Made by a program: the position numbers and the translations under genes. Of a stretch of 64,000 bases of DNA, positions 44,721-56,319 are shown in pieces. Position 1 is the stretch's first letter; every line of letters starts with the position of its first letter. Source of the stretch: Cristatella mucedo. Taxonomy: Eukaryota > Bryozoa > Phylactolaemata > Cristatellidae. Below the pieces are notes generated by a model. That model was not told the origin of the DNA. It did not search any database and saw nothing but the letters and a program-made list of their open reading frames with translations. The stretch is taken from the NCBI GenBank assembly GCA_009760855.2, contig WPIO01000106.1:62001-126000 (forward strand). Direction: 5' to 3'.

Positions 44721-45507
44721 TTACGTCGGTGTCAGGGCTCAGCGTTGCGGGAATCCTGCAGTCGGATTCAGCCGCCGACGCGCGCCAGATGGTGTCGCTT
44801 TCCACATCTGGGCCGCCGCCTCCTAGCCGGATCCGCGATGTTGCAAAAATGCGTCCGTGCAGCAGGTCGAGTTCTTTCGAATCTCCCGCTTTGGCCTGCG
44901 AATGACGAGATGGGGGGGGGGGCAAGGCGAAGCCTTGGCTTTAGCCCGGCTGAATGAGCGGCGTCCGGCAATATCGCTCGCTGCGAACGTCGCATCCTAA
45001 CAGCAGCGGAAAATGCGACCCCTTCGTTCCAGCTGGTACCCGCCCGACCCCGCCCGGCGCCCAGAATTCTGCACCGCCACAAAAGAAGCTCGCTAGCGAA
45101 TCGACACTCCGGCGGTGGAAGTCTCGAGCCACAGCAAACGCTCAACGCCAACGCGCTGCCAGCCACTCGGAAGAAGTGGTTTCCCGAAAAATCTACCCAA
45201 AATCTTCCCAAACGAGCCGAGCGGGCTCGATCGCGCCCGATCGATCGCTGGGAGAATCCCTGGAGGGCGGGTCCGAGGAATGTGACCGGGGCGCGAGGGC
45301 GACCGGGTCATCCTGTCACATGACTGCGTTGAGCCCCCCTCCACCCTGCCGGTGCCGCCGCCCGCGATATCTTTTGCGCCGCGGCCCGCTCGCAGGGCTC
45401 GGACGCGGCGCGGCGGCGGCGGCGGCGGCTGCTGCGTGTGAGCTTTGCCCTATCTACTGTCGACGATGTCGATACAGTGAGAGTGGACAGCTACCGTCGT
45501 TGCCGAG

Positions 45508-45520
45508 ATGGATAACTTGG
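45508..45520 (+). CDS. Possible short first coding exon
   Basis: ATGGATAACTTGG followed by GTGAGA, preceded by a CpG-rich stretch. The layout is that of a 5' exon with only four to five codons before its donor. No downstream exon could be matched. Confidence 0.12.
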
Positions 45521-46627
45521 GTGAGACGGCGCGCAAAGGCAGCACTGTCGCCGGACTTGCGAGTGACTCGGTGCGTAACGAGCGGGCTACCTGTTAGGTT
45601 GGGAGCCGTCGCTCTCCGGGGGGGGGGGGAGGGCCGACCCAACCGCGGTCGAGCTGCGCCGAGGTCAAGCGGAATAGCAGCGTCAGCTGCTGCTGCTGCT
45701 CCTCCTCCCGTCGGCTGCTGGGCTCTCTCGCCGGCGGTCTGTTCGCTGCTGGCCGAGGAGCTTGGTGGCGGTCAAGAAAAGCTTCTGCTGCCTCCGACTT
45801 CCGTCGTCGCCGGCTCTGGCGTACAGCCAACGGGCTGTGGCTCGCGCCGGCCGGGCTCTGCTCGGCTTTGCTGGACGCACGGCTCGCCGGGCGCCACCGC
45901 TGCCGACCGTTTTGGCCGGGCTGCCGTTCAGGTCGACAACGACGCCGAGAGCTGCGCGCGTCCGGAGCGACAGGCGCCCCAACCCATCCACGGCGTTCCA
46001 TTCTTACCGCCACGCCGGACGCTGAAATTCTTAGCTCATCTGTGAGCGTCATCGGCTTTGGATGGTGCCTTGCGCCGGGCAGCTGGGCCGCCCAGCGAAA
46101 CTGCACGTGGGGGCTCGTCGAATGTCGTCGGTAGCCCGAAGGAGGGCGGCCTACCGACGGGAGGCCCCCCACGCGCCACCCCCTTCCCTGTTGATGGTGA
46201 CGTTGGCACTGATCTCCTGACGACATGCGTTCCCGGGCGCCCGACCGCAAACCTAAACTTTTCGCTCTCTGTTTCCCAGGAGCTCCGTGGGCATCCAGTA
46301 TCTTGGCTTGGCGGCTTGAGACCCAGCGACTTGCAGCATTCCACTGCTTGACTCTGTGCTGGCTGGCTGCCGAGTCCTCACTGTTGAGCCACCCCCCCCC
46401 CAGTTGTCTCTCGGGGTCTTGACTAAGCTCGGTTGCTTAACTCATCAGCATTCAGATGGACCCGGGCAGGTGTGCAGAATGTAATTCGTGTGCAAGAGGT
46501 TCGTGCACACTGCAGGGGTCTCTCGATCTTGCTTGAATCTGCTGGGACACTAGATCAGCATGGACAGGGTGAGAGGAGGCGGAACGCACAGATGTAGGGA
46601 GAGAGGGAGAATGCACGAGTAGCAAGA

Positions 46628-46729
<102 letters not shown>

Positions 46730-47977
46730 GAAAGCGATAGTGAACATGCATGCAACAGAGTGAGTCAGTTAGGGGTAGGAAGACGGTGAGCTTCTCGGAT
46801 CCGAGGTTACCTATTGGGGGCGGAACTGTTCGCCACCGTTGCCGGTCCCTAGTTCTTTCATAGGCAGAAGCAGCCTCGAGTTGACACAGTGGACCGAGTA
46901 CCATTCTTTTTATTCGCTGGCCACATTCGGTAGATCCATCTGCTCAATGACTTTCCCTTCAGCTTTTGTGGGGAGTCATCGTGCCGTGCTCTTTCTGCAG
47001 TTCCGTCCTGCCAGCCATGTTTCCGTGACTTCATTTCTAGCTCACGAGCTGCTGCAGCACTATGTTTTGGCCCTGTCGCGAGCTGCTCCACCTCGCTTGC
47101 AAGCCTTGCTGGCTCCAGGCCTTGCTTGGCGCCCTGGGCTGAGCAGAGTGGTCCCATACATCGCTCATGCCTTGGCCTGCATACTGCATACTTGGGAGGC
47201 CTTGGCAGGTGACTGCCGGCATATCGTGCTGGTGTCCTGTTCTCGAGGAATTCCGGTGACGTGTTTCTCGGAGGCCGGAGTTGCTGCAAGCCACTCTGCC
47301 CCATTGCTGGTCGTCTCTTTCCCATACATTGGGGTGGAGATGAACCACCAGGACCGCTGGCTGCTGTTACAGTGTCTGAAAGGCACATACAAGTTCCCGG
47401 CAGACCCGATAACGATCTCTGCCAGCTCCTCCTCAAATGTGAATAATGGGACAGCCAATTTTTTGCCTAGCCTCTCCGGTTGTACCAGCTCCCTGGCACT
47501 AGCTGCTGCTGGCTAGGTAGATGCCGTGAGGCCTGTCTGGTCATTCCTGTCAGTGAGTTGTCTGCATGATGGAGTGCGATGCCTGCCAGTGTGTGTCGTC
47601 TGCACGATGGCCGTGTGGCGCAATGTCCGTGGGGGCAGCCCACACGGTGCAGTCTCGCTGGAAAAGAAGCGATGGCCAGCAAGGGTGAACGCCATGGATG
47701 GTATGCATGCTTGGGCTAGCAAGCAAAGCAAACAAGACGACAGACACTCAGGGTCGCCGGTTAGTAGGAACCCTGGTTAGTAACATTCGCTGAATCGTGC
47801 ACTGGTAAGTGGGCAAAATTAACAGGAACAAGCAAAGACATTGCAGTTGATGCAAAGTCACCGCAGTCAGGGACAGAGACCAGAAGCAAGCTCCAGACGC
47901 TTGCTGCATAGGAGCTGCAGACTTGATCACCAAAGTATTTCTGTGTAGTTCAAGGGACCTCGAGACGGCTGGTAGCC

Positions 47978-47980
<3 letters not shown>
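46730..47980. other. No recognised gene
   Basis: A 225-codon + frame (46839-47516) and overlapping minus frames are open. None shows a domain or codon pattern I can support. Confidence 0.3.

Positions 47981-48026
<46 letters not shown>
47981..48026. repeat. (CAG)n microsatellite, 15 units
   Basis: Uninterrupted (CAG)15 followed by TAGCAG; no coding frame with other support. Confidence 0.95.
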
Positions 48027-48028
<2 letters not shown>

Positions 48029-48198
48029 CAGTGGATGGTGAGAGAGCACGTGATTAAAGCAGTGAAGACGTCAGATAGGTCAAGGCTGTGTGCAAGCGAA
48101 TGACGCGACCTGCAGGCCTGGCAGATGATCTTGAAGTCGATTCGATGCTTGATAGCAAGCAAATGAAACTCTGGCGAAAGTGGTATGATTTGGCAGCT

Positions 48199-48343
48199 AT
48201 TAGCTGATTTGACAGCCTCACTTGTGTGGAGGCAGAAAAGCCTTAATAGCTATCATCACCGATGCTTGCAGTTAGCAGTGAAGGACCGCCCGCCGACTTC
48301 ACGATTCGACCCCACGGCCTCGATCGTGAAGAGCAAGCAGAGT
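48199..48343 (-). mobile_element. SINE A, diverged
   Basis: Minus-strand copy from TAGCTGATTTGACAGCC through TGCTTGCAGTTAGCAGTGAA to GATTCGACCCCACGGCC; the head is degenerate. Confidence 0.75.
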
Positions 48344-48630
48344 GTTTTCTTGACCTCGGTCGTGATGAGCGTTTTTCTTGCCGCCTGCGGCCACCTTCCG
48401 TGTATCCGTGACCTGACCACCAGCAAAATGTGCCCGCAGTTACCGAGCTTTACCCTCAGAGCTTTCAATGTTTGAAAACATTCCTCTGAGGCAGTCTCGA
48501 GAGGGGGCGTGGCAGACAGGCGGCCGGCCAGCGCCTTGCGCATGCTGCATGCAAGCCTTACTGCTGACTCCAGATCGCGATCAGCTACGAAGGTACCAGA
48601 TACGAACCGTCAGCCGTCGGCCGACCTGCC

Positions 48631-48706
48631 TGCAGGTGCAGCAGCAGCAGCAGCAGTAGCTGCTGCTGCTGCACCTGCAGAGCAGCAGCAGCTGCTGCTG
48701 CTCTGC
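48631..48706. repeat. Tandem CAG/CTG palindromes
   Basis: Two adjacent inverted repeats. The first is a hairpin with 20-bp perfect arms (48631-48650 and 48660-48679) and a 9-nt loop. The second is a perfect 30-bp palindrome (48677-48706). Both are built on (CAG)n meeting (CTG)n. Confidence 0.92.
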
Positions 48707-49423
48707 TCCCAATCTGATCTCGACCCTAAAAACATATCGAACGATAGTAGTGATGGCATCACAACAAGTCATTTGTGCGGCTGCGCCACAAGGGAACTAG
48801 ATCTCTGTCGGGGCACGTGCTGGCAAGGAAGGGAACCCTGACGTCTAAGATCCTGAGCAGAGGCATGCCTGCTTTTTGATGGATATGACCTGTATGCACA
48901 TGCTCGACCCAAATGTTAAGTTAATGTTGATTGGCAACGTAAGAATGACGGTCGCTATTAAGTCAGGAATCTCGTCTAGTGAACTTAATTCGGACGTGTG
49001 TAGAGAAGGGGCCCGATAACTCGGGTTTTGGTATCGTGACTCTCGTGAGCTCTCCCTCGGTCCTACGGGATGCATGTAGCCTTCTCGACGATTGAATTAG
49101 TGATGGGAGCAAGTATTCTTTATATCGCCTCAAGGGAACCGAATCTCCATCCAGGTGCTTTACAACTCACTGCAAGAGATGCAACAACCAAGAGTTAAGG
49201 ACAAACAAGCTATCATGCTTAGACAAGTATGCAAAGGCTCGTTAGAGGACTCAAAGCTGCTGGTTGTAGTTGGGTCCCTGGTTAGTAAATGCACTGAATC
49301 TCGCACAGGTCACCACTCAAACCATGCAGGATAAAAGACAAGTTCACCGGGTTGTTATACATAAACAAACCCTCTTGCTTATTGTCACAGCATGCACACT
49401 TTCAGAACATACAAAGGCCGTGA

Positions 49424-49568
49424 GCCGTGATGGCACACTAGGTAAGGCGGTTGCTCTTCACGACCTCTGTTCCGAGGTCGTGGTTCGAATCCTGCTGTGG
49501 GTGACCCTTTATTGCTGCTGCAAGTGGTGGTGATGGCCTTTAAGGCTGTTCGGCTGTTAAATCAGCTA
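49424..49568 (+). mobile_element. SINE A, internally deleted
   Basis: Head GCCGTGATGGCACACTAGGT, B box GGTTCGAATCC, CAAGTGGTGGTGATGGCC; lacks part of the 3' region before GCTGTTAAATCAGCTA. Confidence 0.86.
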
Positions 49569-49569
49569 A

Positions 49570-51235
49570 CCTTTATTATTTATTTAAGCCGTCGTTAACT
49601 GCTAAGGTTGTCTGTTGCTACATACACAAGGCTGTTGATCAGCTGGCACTTAATTTAATTTAGTACATCTAAAAACAAAAGTTAAACGGCTGAAGTAATC
49701 TCAAACTGCGGTAGCATGGATAGGCACGCTTGACTTGTACTCTGTTCTACTAATCTTTAGGAAGGAGTCATCGGGAAATTGTGTGGCAATAGCCTTGTGG
49801 GAAGGCAGTAGTGTGGCAATGGCCTTGTGGGAAGGTAGCTGTGCAGCAATGGTGTTTCGTATCGTATTATTATAAAAATGCCCTTAACCTCGGAAGCAGA
49901 AATGCCAGCAGGCAATGTCCAAGCCCGAGGTACATTTGCTCTTTGTATCCTCGTAATTCTGCTGACTGAAAAAGGCATGCAAATATGTTTCTGCTGAGTT
50001 CAGTAGCTGTGAAGCCAGGCTTATCCAGGTGTCCCCATCCACCCTCAGTTCCACCCTCTTCGACTGGAAGGGCTGTGACCATGGGATTGTCCTGATTGGG
50101 CCCCGGGGCACCCTGCCTCACCCTAAGTTACATGATCAGTCGCTGCTGTCGGCTGTCTGGCTGTTCTGCACGATGCTGTGTCACCGAATGTGGATGGAAA
50201 ATGTGGTAGTCACATCTCTCTTTGATTACTTCCCGGTTAATTAAATGTTCCTGAACCAGTGTTCCAATCCATGTGGACTTAGTAGCCTCACTCGCTACCC
50301 TGCGGCTGTCACTTAGTGCTGAGCATATATATTATGAAAGACTTGATGAAAGACCATCCTGTGCTAACTTGCTAATTCCTTCTGAAGCTGAATACCATCC
50401 TGTGCTAACTTGCTAATTCCTTCTGAAGCTGAATACTTGGGCGGCTTTGCCACTGTCATTCTAAAGCATTGGGAGGGCAAGCCTGCCAGCTCACCACATC
50501 GGCATTGGCTGCTGCCGTCTGAAAGAGTCAAATGCCGACGGATAGATACCTGTCTGTGTCATGACGTAGTGTACCCCCAGCCCTGTTGCTGCTACTGTCA
50601 CGTGAGGGATCAAATGCCGCCGGATGCCTGTCTGTCTTAAACGCTGTGAACCTAACCTGCCTTTTTTATGGTTCGCAGTTTATCATGCCTAGATCATGCG
50701 CCCTGCTGTCGGATAGGCCTTGGGCATAGATAGTATCTAGCTCTTCCCGCCCTGGTCCCTTGCATGCAGCTCGGCTGTCGAGCTGGATTAATTATCCGGT
50801 AACTGCTGTGCTGACTGTCGCCGCCCAGTCGCAGCTGCACTTGCTTAAGACGACTGGTCTGTCTGGTCTTCAGAGATTGCTTACAATTCTTCGGTCGAAA
50901 GGCAATGCGTAGCAGCGGGTCGGTTGCCTGGAGAATCTGCTGTGATGACCTGGGATCCTGCTTGTTCTGGCTGTCACTGTGGCCACGCCATTGGTGGTGG
51001 CCTAGGTCGTAGTGCCTAGGTCGTAGTGACATTAGGTCGTTTCAGTTACACCAACTAGGTCTGTGCTTTTAGCATCCACCTTGTGTGGGCCCTGGTGAAA
51101 CCAGTCCCTGACGGCCTGCCTGCAGGTAGCTTTGTAGGAAAGGCTGCAACCACAGCGATCACTGAGCTGGAGGTTTTTGGCATCCCCTTGCCATTGATCT
51201 CAATGTTTGACACGCATGCATGCACACCGTCAAAC
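49570..51235. other. No recognised gene
   Basis: Contains a 41-bp tandem duplication. A block near 50029-50130 is open on both strands, but no family was recognised. Confidence 0.35.
50353..50434. repeat. 41-bp direct tandem duplication
   Basis: Two identical 41-bp units (50353-50393 and 50394-50434), so the duplication is recent or an assembly artefact. Confidence 0.95.
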
Positions 51236-51279
51236 ATTCTCTCTTTCTTCCTCCCTGTCTCCTTTCCTCTTTCCCACCC

Positions 51280-51498
51280 TCTCTCTCTCTCTCTCTCTCT
51301 CTTTTCCTCATTTTCTCCCTCTCAGTTCCTGTCGACATGTCTCTCACACTCTATCTCCGTCTTCCTCTATCGTTGTCTATCTCAAATCTCTATTTCTCTC
51401 CCTCCTTCACTCCCACTCTCCCTCCTGGTGTCTCTCTCTCCCCTCCCTCTCGCTGCTCTCTCTCTCACCCTCTCTCTTCTCTCTCTCCCCCTCCTTCC

Positions 51499-51533
<35 letters not shown>
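51280..51533. repeat. CT-rich tract
   Basis: Two pure (CT)n blocks (about 51281-51302 and 51508-51533) joined by imperfect pyrimidine-rich sequence. Confidence 0.85.
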
Positions 51534-51539
<6 letters not shown>

Positions 51540-51794
51540 CATGCTAAGTAAGCTTGGCCTTTTTTCTGAGGTTTATCTTGCCGGCCCCGTGTGTGTTTGT
51601 GAGTGTGTTGTTGTTTACTTTTCCTTCATCTATCTGTGGCTAACCTGCTCTGCCCATCTGTACTTTTCGGTTGCCTCTTTCTATGTGGCTTCCGATTCTC
51701 CTCACCGCCCTCTGCTTCATCGTCTGCAGCGTGCCCATGTGCTCAGTCTCACACTGCTTACCGTATCGCATCGGTGCTAGTGACGCCCCATCGT

Positions 51795-51795
<1 letters not shown>

Positions 51796-51826
<31 letters not shown>
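51796..51826. repeat. Poly-G run (31 G) followed by TGGGGG
   Basis: Continuous G homopolymer; strong G-quadruplex potential and a likely length-error site. Confidence 0.95.
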
Positions 51827-51827
<1 letters not shown>

Positions 51828-51833
51828 GGGGGT

Positions 51834-53250
51834 CTCTTTTGTGCTGTCACACTTCGGCGTACAGTTAAGCCCAGAGTAAGGACCGCAGCAGCCTGGCCCA
51901 TCGTGATCATAGTGAACAACGGGCGAGGGCGAGGCCCATTTAGGCCGAAACCTCGATCTTTTCTCGAGATTTCCTCGTGATTCTGCTGCTGCCACTGCTG
52001 CTTTTCCTCTGCTGGCGCAGGAGAGGCCTTGATTGATTGCCCAGGCGACTTCCTGCTTTATGCTTAAATGTGCAAGGCAAAGCAAGCCTTGCAGCTGTAG
52101 AATACAAGCGTGTGCGTGTGATCTAAAATCTAACAAAAGCTATGAAATTCAAAGCGAAATGCACCAGCTGCTCATCCCGAGCAGCAGTCCTAAAATGCTG
52201 TCGTGCTGTCCTAATCATTCCTGTACTTAGGGTCAATTCACACTTTTGACCTCAATGGCCGCAGCAGCAGCAGCAGCAGACCGCCAGCCACAAGACATCC
52301 TGTGGCCGATTCAATCTTGTGCCTGAGCACAATCGTTTGCTTATGCCGCATAGATGCCATCCCTCTGCTTTGGATCAGTTTGCCCTTGGCAAATCATTGC
52401 ATTGTATTTTATCGACTGGAAAATTCTGAAGTGCACATGCAGCGAAGTTGCATCTGCAGTTGTCTCGGTTGGACGACTACAGGATGGATGCACTTCTAAA
52501 CTTCTGTGACATGGTCACGGCAGACAGAATGTCAACATCGGTCGAGGGCCGAACTGCCGGCCCTAGTCAAACACATCTGTGTGCTTATTTATTTGCTCTG
52601 CTGCTCTCGATGCTTTGAGACACCGGCTTAACAATGGCCGATGTGCTCAGGCTCTCGGAGGATCTGGGTCGGCTCGTGTGGATGGCCCCTTCGGAGCCTC
52701 TGGCAGCTGACCGGTCAGCTGCCTCAGCAAGTGACATGGATAGGAGGGCTTGCATTGAGCGTCCTCGGCGTGTCAGCACATCGGCACCTCGGATTACCTA
52801 CTCGAGTGCCAGCCTGCGATACGGCAGCCGACATGCGATGCCCCCCTTCGTGCTCGTGCGCCTGCACGTGCTCTTGCGCATGTCTCCCTTCAGGCAGACC
52901 CTTATGCTCGCCCGTCCCAATCATCGCGTCGAGCTAAGTGCACTGCTACCGACGGGCATTGCACGAGGTGATTTGCACGTGACCTGGTTTCCCTTCGTCG
53001 TAAGGGGCAGGTGCTCCCTCCTCGGCGACGACTGACTTTGCGGATGTCTGGTTCGTACCCAGCCTACCGGCACTCCGCTTCGTGTTGTGTGCTGTCGCCT
53101 GCTGGATCACCTGCCAAGCTGATTCCACTTTGCTTGCTTGCATCCACGGGCAGTCGGGAAGCTGGGCGTTGAGCTTAGTCAACTCGTGTCTCTCGTGCGA
53201 CTTTTCGGTCGGCCGAGTCCATTTGCTTCGGGATGCTACAATAATAGCAG
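51834..53250. other. No recognised gene
   Basis: A (GCA)n run at about 52260-52279; open frames near 52.63-53.03 kb on both strands without recognised domain. Confidence 0.3.
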
Positions 53251-53252
53251 TA

Positions 53253-53600
53253 GTAATAATAATAATAATAATAAAACATGCACGCAGAGTAATCCAAGAT
53301 AACTAAATCTCTTTCTAGGCACTTCACATAATTTGGAAAGGAAGCAGGTCTATTGGCTAGCGATAGCATTCATAATATCAGCACCCACGACGATGACACT
53401 AAGGATAATTCACGTTGTCGTAGCAAAGGCTGTGAAAAGGGGTGGGATTTTGCTTGTTTTTTAGACGATGACGTCAAGTTAGGACGACATGCCGTGACGT
53501 CCGTCGGAAGTGAGTTCCTGGCTTTGGCAGCATAAGAACTGAAGGTAGGGTCTCAGAAGGATTTGAGCCATGTCTGAGGCAGCACTGCTAAGCTACATGA
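53253..53600 (-). mobile_element. LINE ORF2 end and 3' tail (minus)
   Basis: (AAT)n, TAAATCTCTTTCTAGGCACT and 3' UTR; then the minus frame reads PSETLPSVLMLPKPGTHFRR, matching the ...MLPKPGTHFR end of the 60.0 kb copy. Confidence 0.78.
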
Positions 53601-53959
53601 GTCGGAAAGCAGATGGTATGACGAGAAAACTGATTAGGAAATATTCCAAATAGATAGGCTGGAGCAACCATCCATGCTGGGCAGAGGTTAATGAGCCGTG
53701 GCAGGAGAAAAGTTTGATATTTGATATGTGCTATCGCGTGATTCTAGCAAGTACCTGCTGAGTGTCTTGTCGGATTTTGTTGACATTGTTCTTATCCACT
53801 ATTTCGAATCCACTTCTTGCCTTTTTCAGTATTCATTAAAGTTGAAGTTATGAGTCAGCTGATTCAAGAGATTCAAGTGGGTGTAGCTACAGAAAAGCAT
53901 AGCAGCAGCAGTTTCCCCTCCCGTCAGCCGCTGGCCACAGGCCTCACTGAAATTCCTTT

Positions 53960-54660
53960 TCAGCCTGCATCGACAGCATTCGCAGAGGGCCACTAACTTC
54001 CTGTAACTTAACGACAGTAAGACCAACCTATTACTTAAGGGCAAGCTCGGTGTCACACTCAAGCTGAGGACCTCACCACCCCCAAAATTGGTTCATCTAG
54101 CATAACTTGTGTCAGCCCGTAATCTGGGCAGGCATGCTGTTTCGAAGCGGCTAGTCACTGGATGAGCACATTGCTTTCGTTTCCATGCCAGCCGGCTTTC
54201 TGCTGAGAAACAGTGCCGAAATCAAGGCCTGCTTGGAGAAAAGTAAGACTAGCCAAAACAGTTCTTGCATTTGTGACACTGCTCGTAAATTACTGCAATT
54301 CCTTTTTTATTTGGGATTTCCGGTCTGTGCCTTTAATCGTCTGCCACGGGTGCAGCAGCTCAGCCTCTCGGCCGGTATGTCGTCAATGACATAGCTGCCA
54401 CATCACATCACGTCCGTTTGTCGGCGCTTCACTGGCTCCTATCAAGCATCGAATCGATTTCAAAAAATCCTCACAGACTGGCTTACAGATTGCTTCGAGT
54501 GCTTGTACCAGCCTTGACCTGTCCGGCCTCTTTGCTCTTCCAATCACGTGACTCTTGCACCACCTGCTCCTCGGCTTTCAGTCGCCTTACACTAAATTGA
54601 AATATTTTGTTGATCGGTTTGTAGAACCGAAATTCTGGAGCTCGCTCGTGACTTGTCTCA
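53960..54660 (+). mobile_element. CR1/L2-type LINE RT C-terminal remnant
   Basis: Frames read NFL-stop-LNDSKTNLLLKGKLGV, then RLSALHWLLSSIESI, LAYRLLRVLVPALTCPASLL and SAFSRLTLN: the N.LKLNDxKTxxL and LHWLPV..RI..K motifs of CR1/L2. The equivalent copy is at 16.0-16.9 kb. Confidence 0.72.
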
Positions 54661-54737
54661 AATCCGAGCCTGCTTTGAACCTCTGCTTGCTAAAGCTTCG
54701 AACCTCTGCTTGCTGAAGACTATCTGCTCTGCTCAGC

Positions 54738-54788
54738 TTTCCCCCTTGAACTTTCCCCCTTGAACTTTCCCCCTTGAACTTTCCCCCA
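54738..54788. repeat. 14-bp tandem, 3.5 units
   Basis: Units CTTTCCCCCTTGAA, perfectly repeated. Confidence 0.92.
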
Positions 54789-54789
54789 T

Positions 54790-55876
54790 GTTTTTGTTTG
54801 TTTGCACGTGGTTTGTATGCTTACCTGCCGGTAGTTTAGCCCATGCTACTAAGGGGGAGGGGTCTTTTGGGCTTTCACATGCTTGTCTTAGCATACCGTG
54901 CCTGTCATTACCGTTTGGATATAGTTAATTACTGCGGAGGATTAGTGCCCGTTTAGTTATTTAGTTCTCTTAGGGCGCTATTCGAGGGACCTAATAATAA
55001 TTATTTCTTACGGCTGAACTCGAATTCACAACCTGGGTCGAAAGGCGATCTTGGGGATTTGAGACCTGACAGGAAGACATGGCAAGACATCGAGACCTGA
55101 CAGGAAGACAAGTTGGCCGAATTCGCTGGCCGAGCGGGAGACTGGAGCGACTGGATGATGCTGCTGCAGCCGAAGCTGCCACCGAGTGCTGCTGCTTGAT
55201 GTCGCTGGTGCCGATGGTAGCTCTGGCTGTTGGCAAGGGAAAAGAATGTGATATGTCAGACTTGTTGCCTGTCCATTGCCTGATCTGCTGCCGGCCCTCC
55301 CCCCTTAATTAATGGCACTCTCACCGTGAGAGAAACAAGGGGGAGGGCAGGACCACTGCCGAGGAGAACTTTCGAGGCAACAGCTGTGGGGGGGAGACAT
55401 CTACCGGGGAGACAACTTCCACGGGGAGGCAGTGACCGTGCTAGCGGTGTGCGTATTAGCAGCCTGTGACAGTTACAAGACCTGCCTGCTACCAACGCAG
55501 CGATTTCAGCTGTCTCCAGCATTTCTGATGCCGCATTTGACGCCCATAGTCAGTTCAGAAAGACGGCTAGCCTATAAACGCTGACAAGCAGCCAGGATTC
55601 CTCATTGCTACAAGGGGCTAGGCGATGCTGGCTCTTTCCGAGCAAGGTCTCAGCAGCGATGTCAGAGCCAAAGAGTTCCTCGGAGGAGGCGGCCTGCGTT
55701 CCCGTGCACCTGAGCACACGAGTGCCTGCCATTTTTCGGGCAAGTCTCTGCCTCAGCTCAAGTTCATTCGTTAGTCAGGCAGCGTTTCCACTTATCTGCA
55801 CTCGGCAAGCTGATTGTTGATGCCTTTGGTTAGCTGGTTGGTTTTCCCAGCTACGGAGGCTCTTGTATGCTCAATG

Positions 55877-55878
<2 letters not shown>
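54790..55878. other. No recognised gene
   Basis: Includes a short duplication of GAGACCTGACAGGAAGACA (about 55060-55110). No exon recognised. Confidence 0.35.

Positions 55879-55937
<59 letters not shown>
55879..55937. repeat. (TG)n microsatellite, about 29 units
   Basis: Pure TG tract; a (GGTG)n follows at about 55995-56021. Confidence 0.95.
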
Positions 55938-55940
<3 letters not shown>

Positions 55941-56189
55941 CACGTGTTTGCATTGGCACAGGGAAAGGGCCAAGAGCCAAGACCCCGTGGTAGTGGGTGG
56001 GTGGGTGGGTGGGTGGGTGGCTGGCTTCAGGGGCAGCAATTGTTGGCTACCTCTGACAAGGTCAATGCTTAGCTCCCTCCTTGATTTAATCCCATGTTAC
56101 TCTTTCCTTTGGCTCCAACGGGTCATGCATATGTCACGTCGTCTCTGGCGCTCAGCCGCAAACTCTGGCTCGCAGCCGAGGGGCTGTAA

Positions 56190-56318
56190 TTCACGACCAA
56201 GGGTCGTGCGTTCGAGTCCTGCTGTGGACTATCCTTTATTGCCCACTGCAAGTGGTGTGATAATGTCCAGTAAGGCTCATTCATGTGCCGCTATGTAAAA
56301 GAGGCTGTCGAGTCAGCC
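56190..56318 (+). mobile_element. SINE A, diverged
   Basis: CACGACCAAGGGTCGTGCGT stem, GTTCGAGTCCTGCTGTGG and CAAGTGGTGTGATAATGTCC, ending GAGGCTGTCGAGTCAGC; lacks the head. Confidence 0.75.
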
Positions 56319-56319
56319 T

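Larger units (their letters stand above)
44360..46440. other. CpG-rich block, no recognised gene
   Basis: High GC with G runs at 44912 and 45619, a palindrome at 44691-44720 and a GCG run near 45410-45430. A 363-codon + frame (44954-46045) is low-complexity Arg/Ala/Pro and is not supported. A possible start codon with donor lies at 45508. Confidence 0.35.

Noticed and set aside
44954-46045. 363-codon + frame
   Set aside because: Low-complexity Arg/Ala/Pro/Ser translation of a CpG-rich block, with comparable frames on the other strand; no domain.
46839-47516. 225-codon + frame
   Set aside because: Overlapped by a 192-codon minus frame; neither has family motifs. Kept only as an unassigned region.
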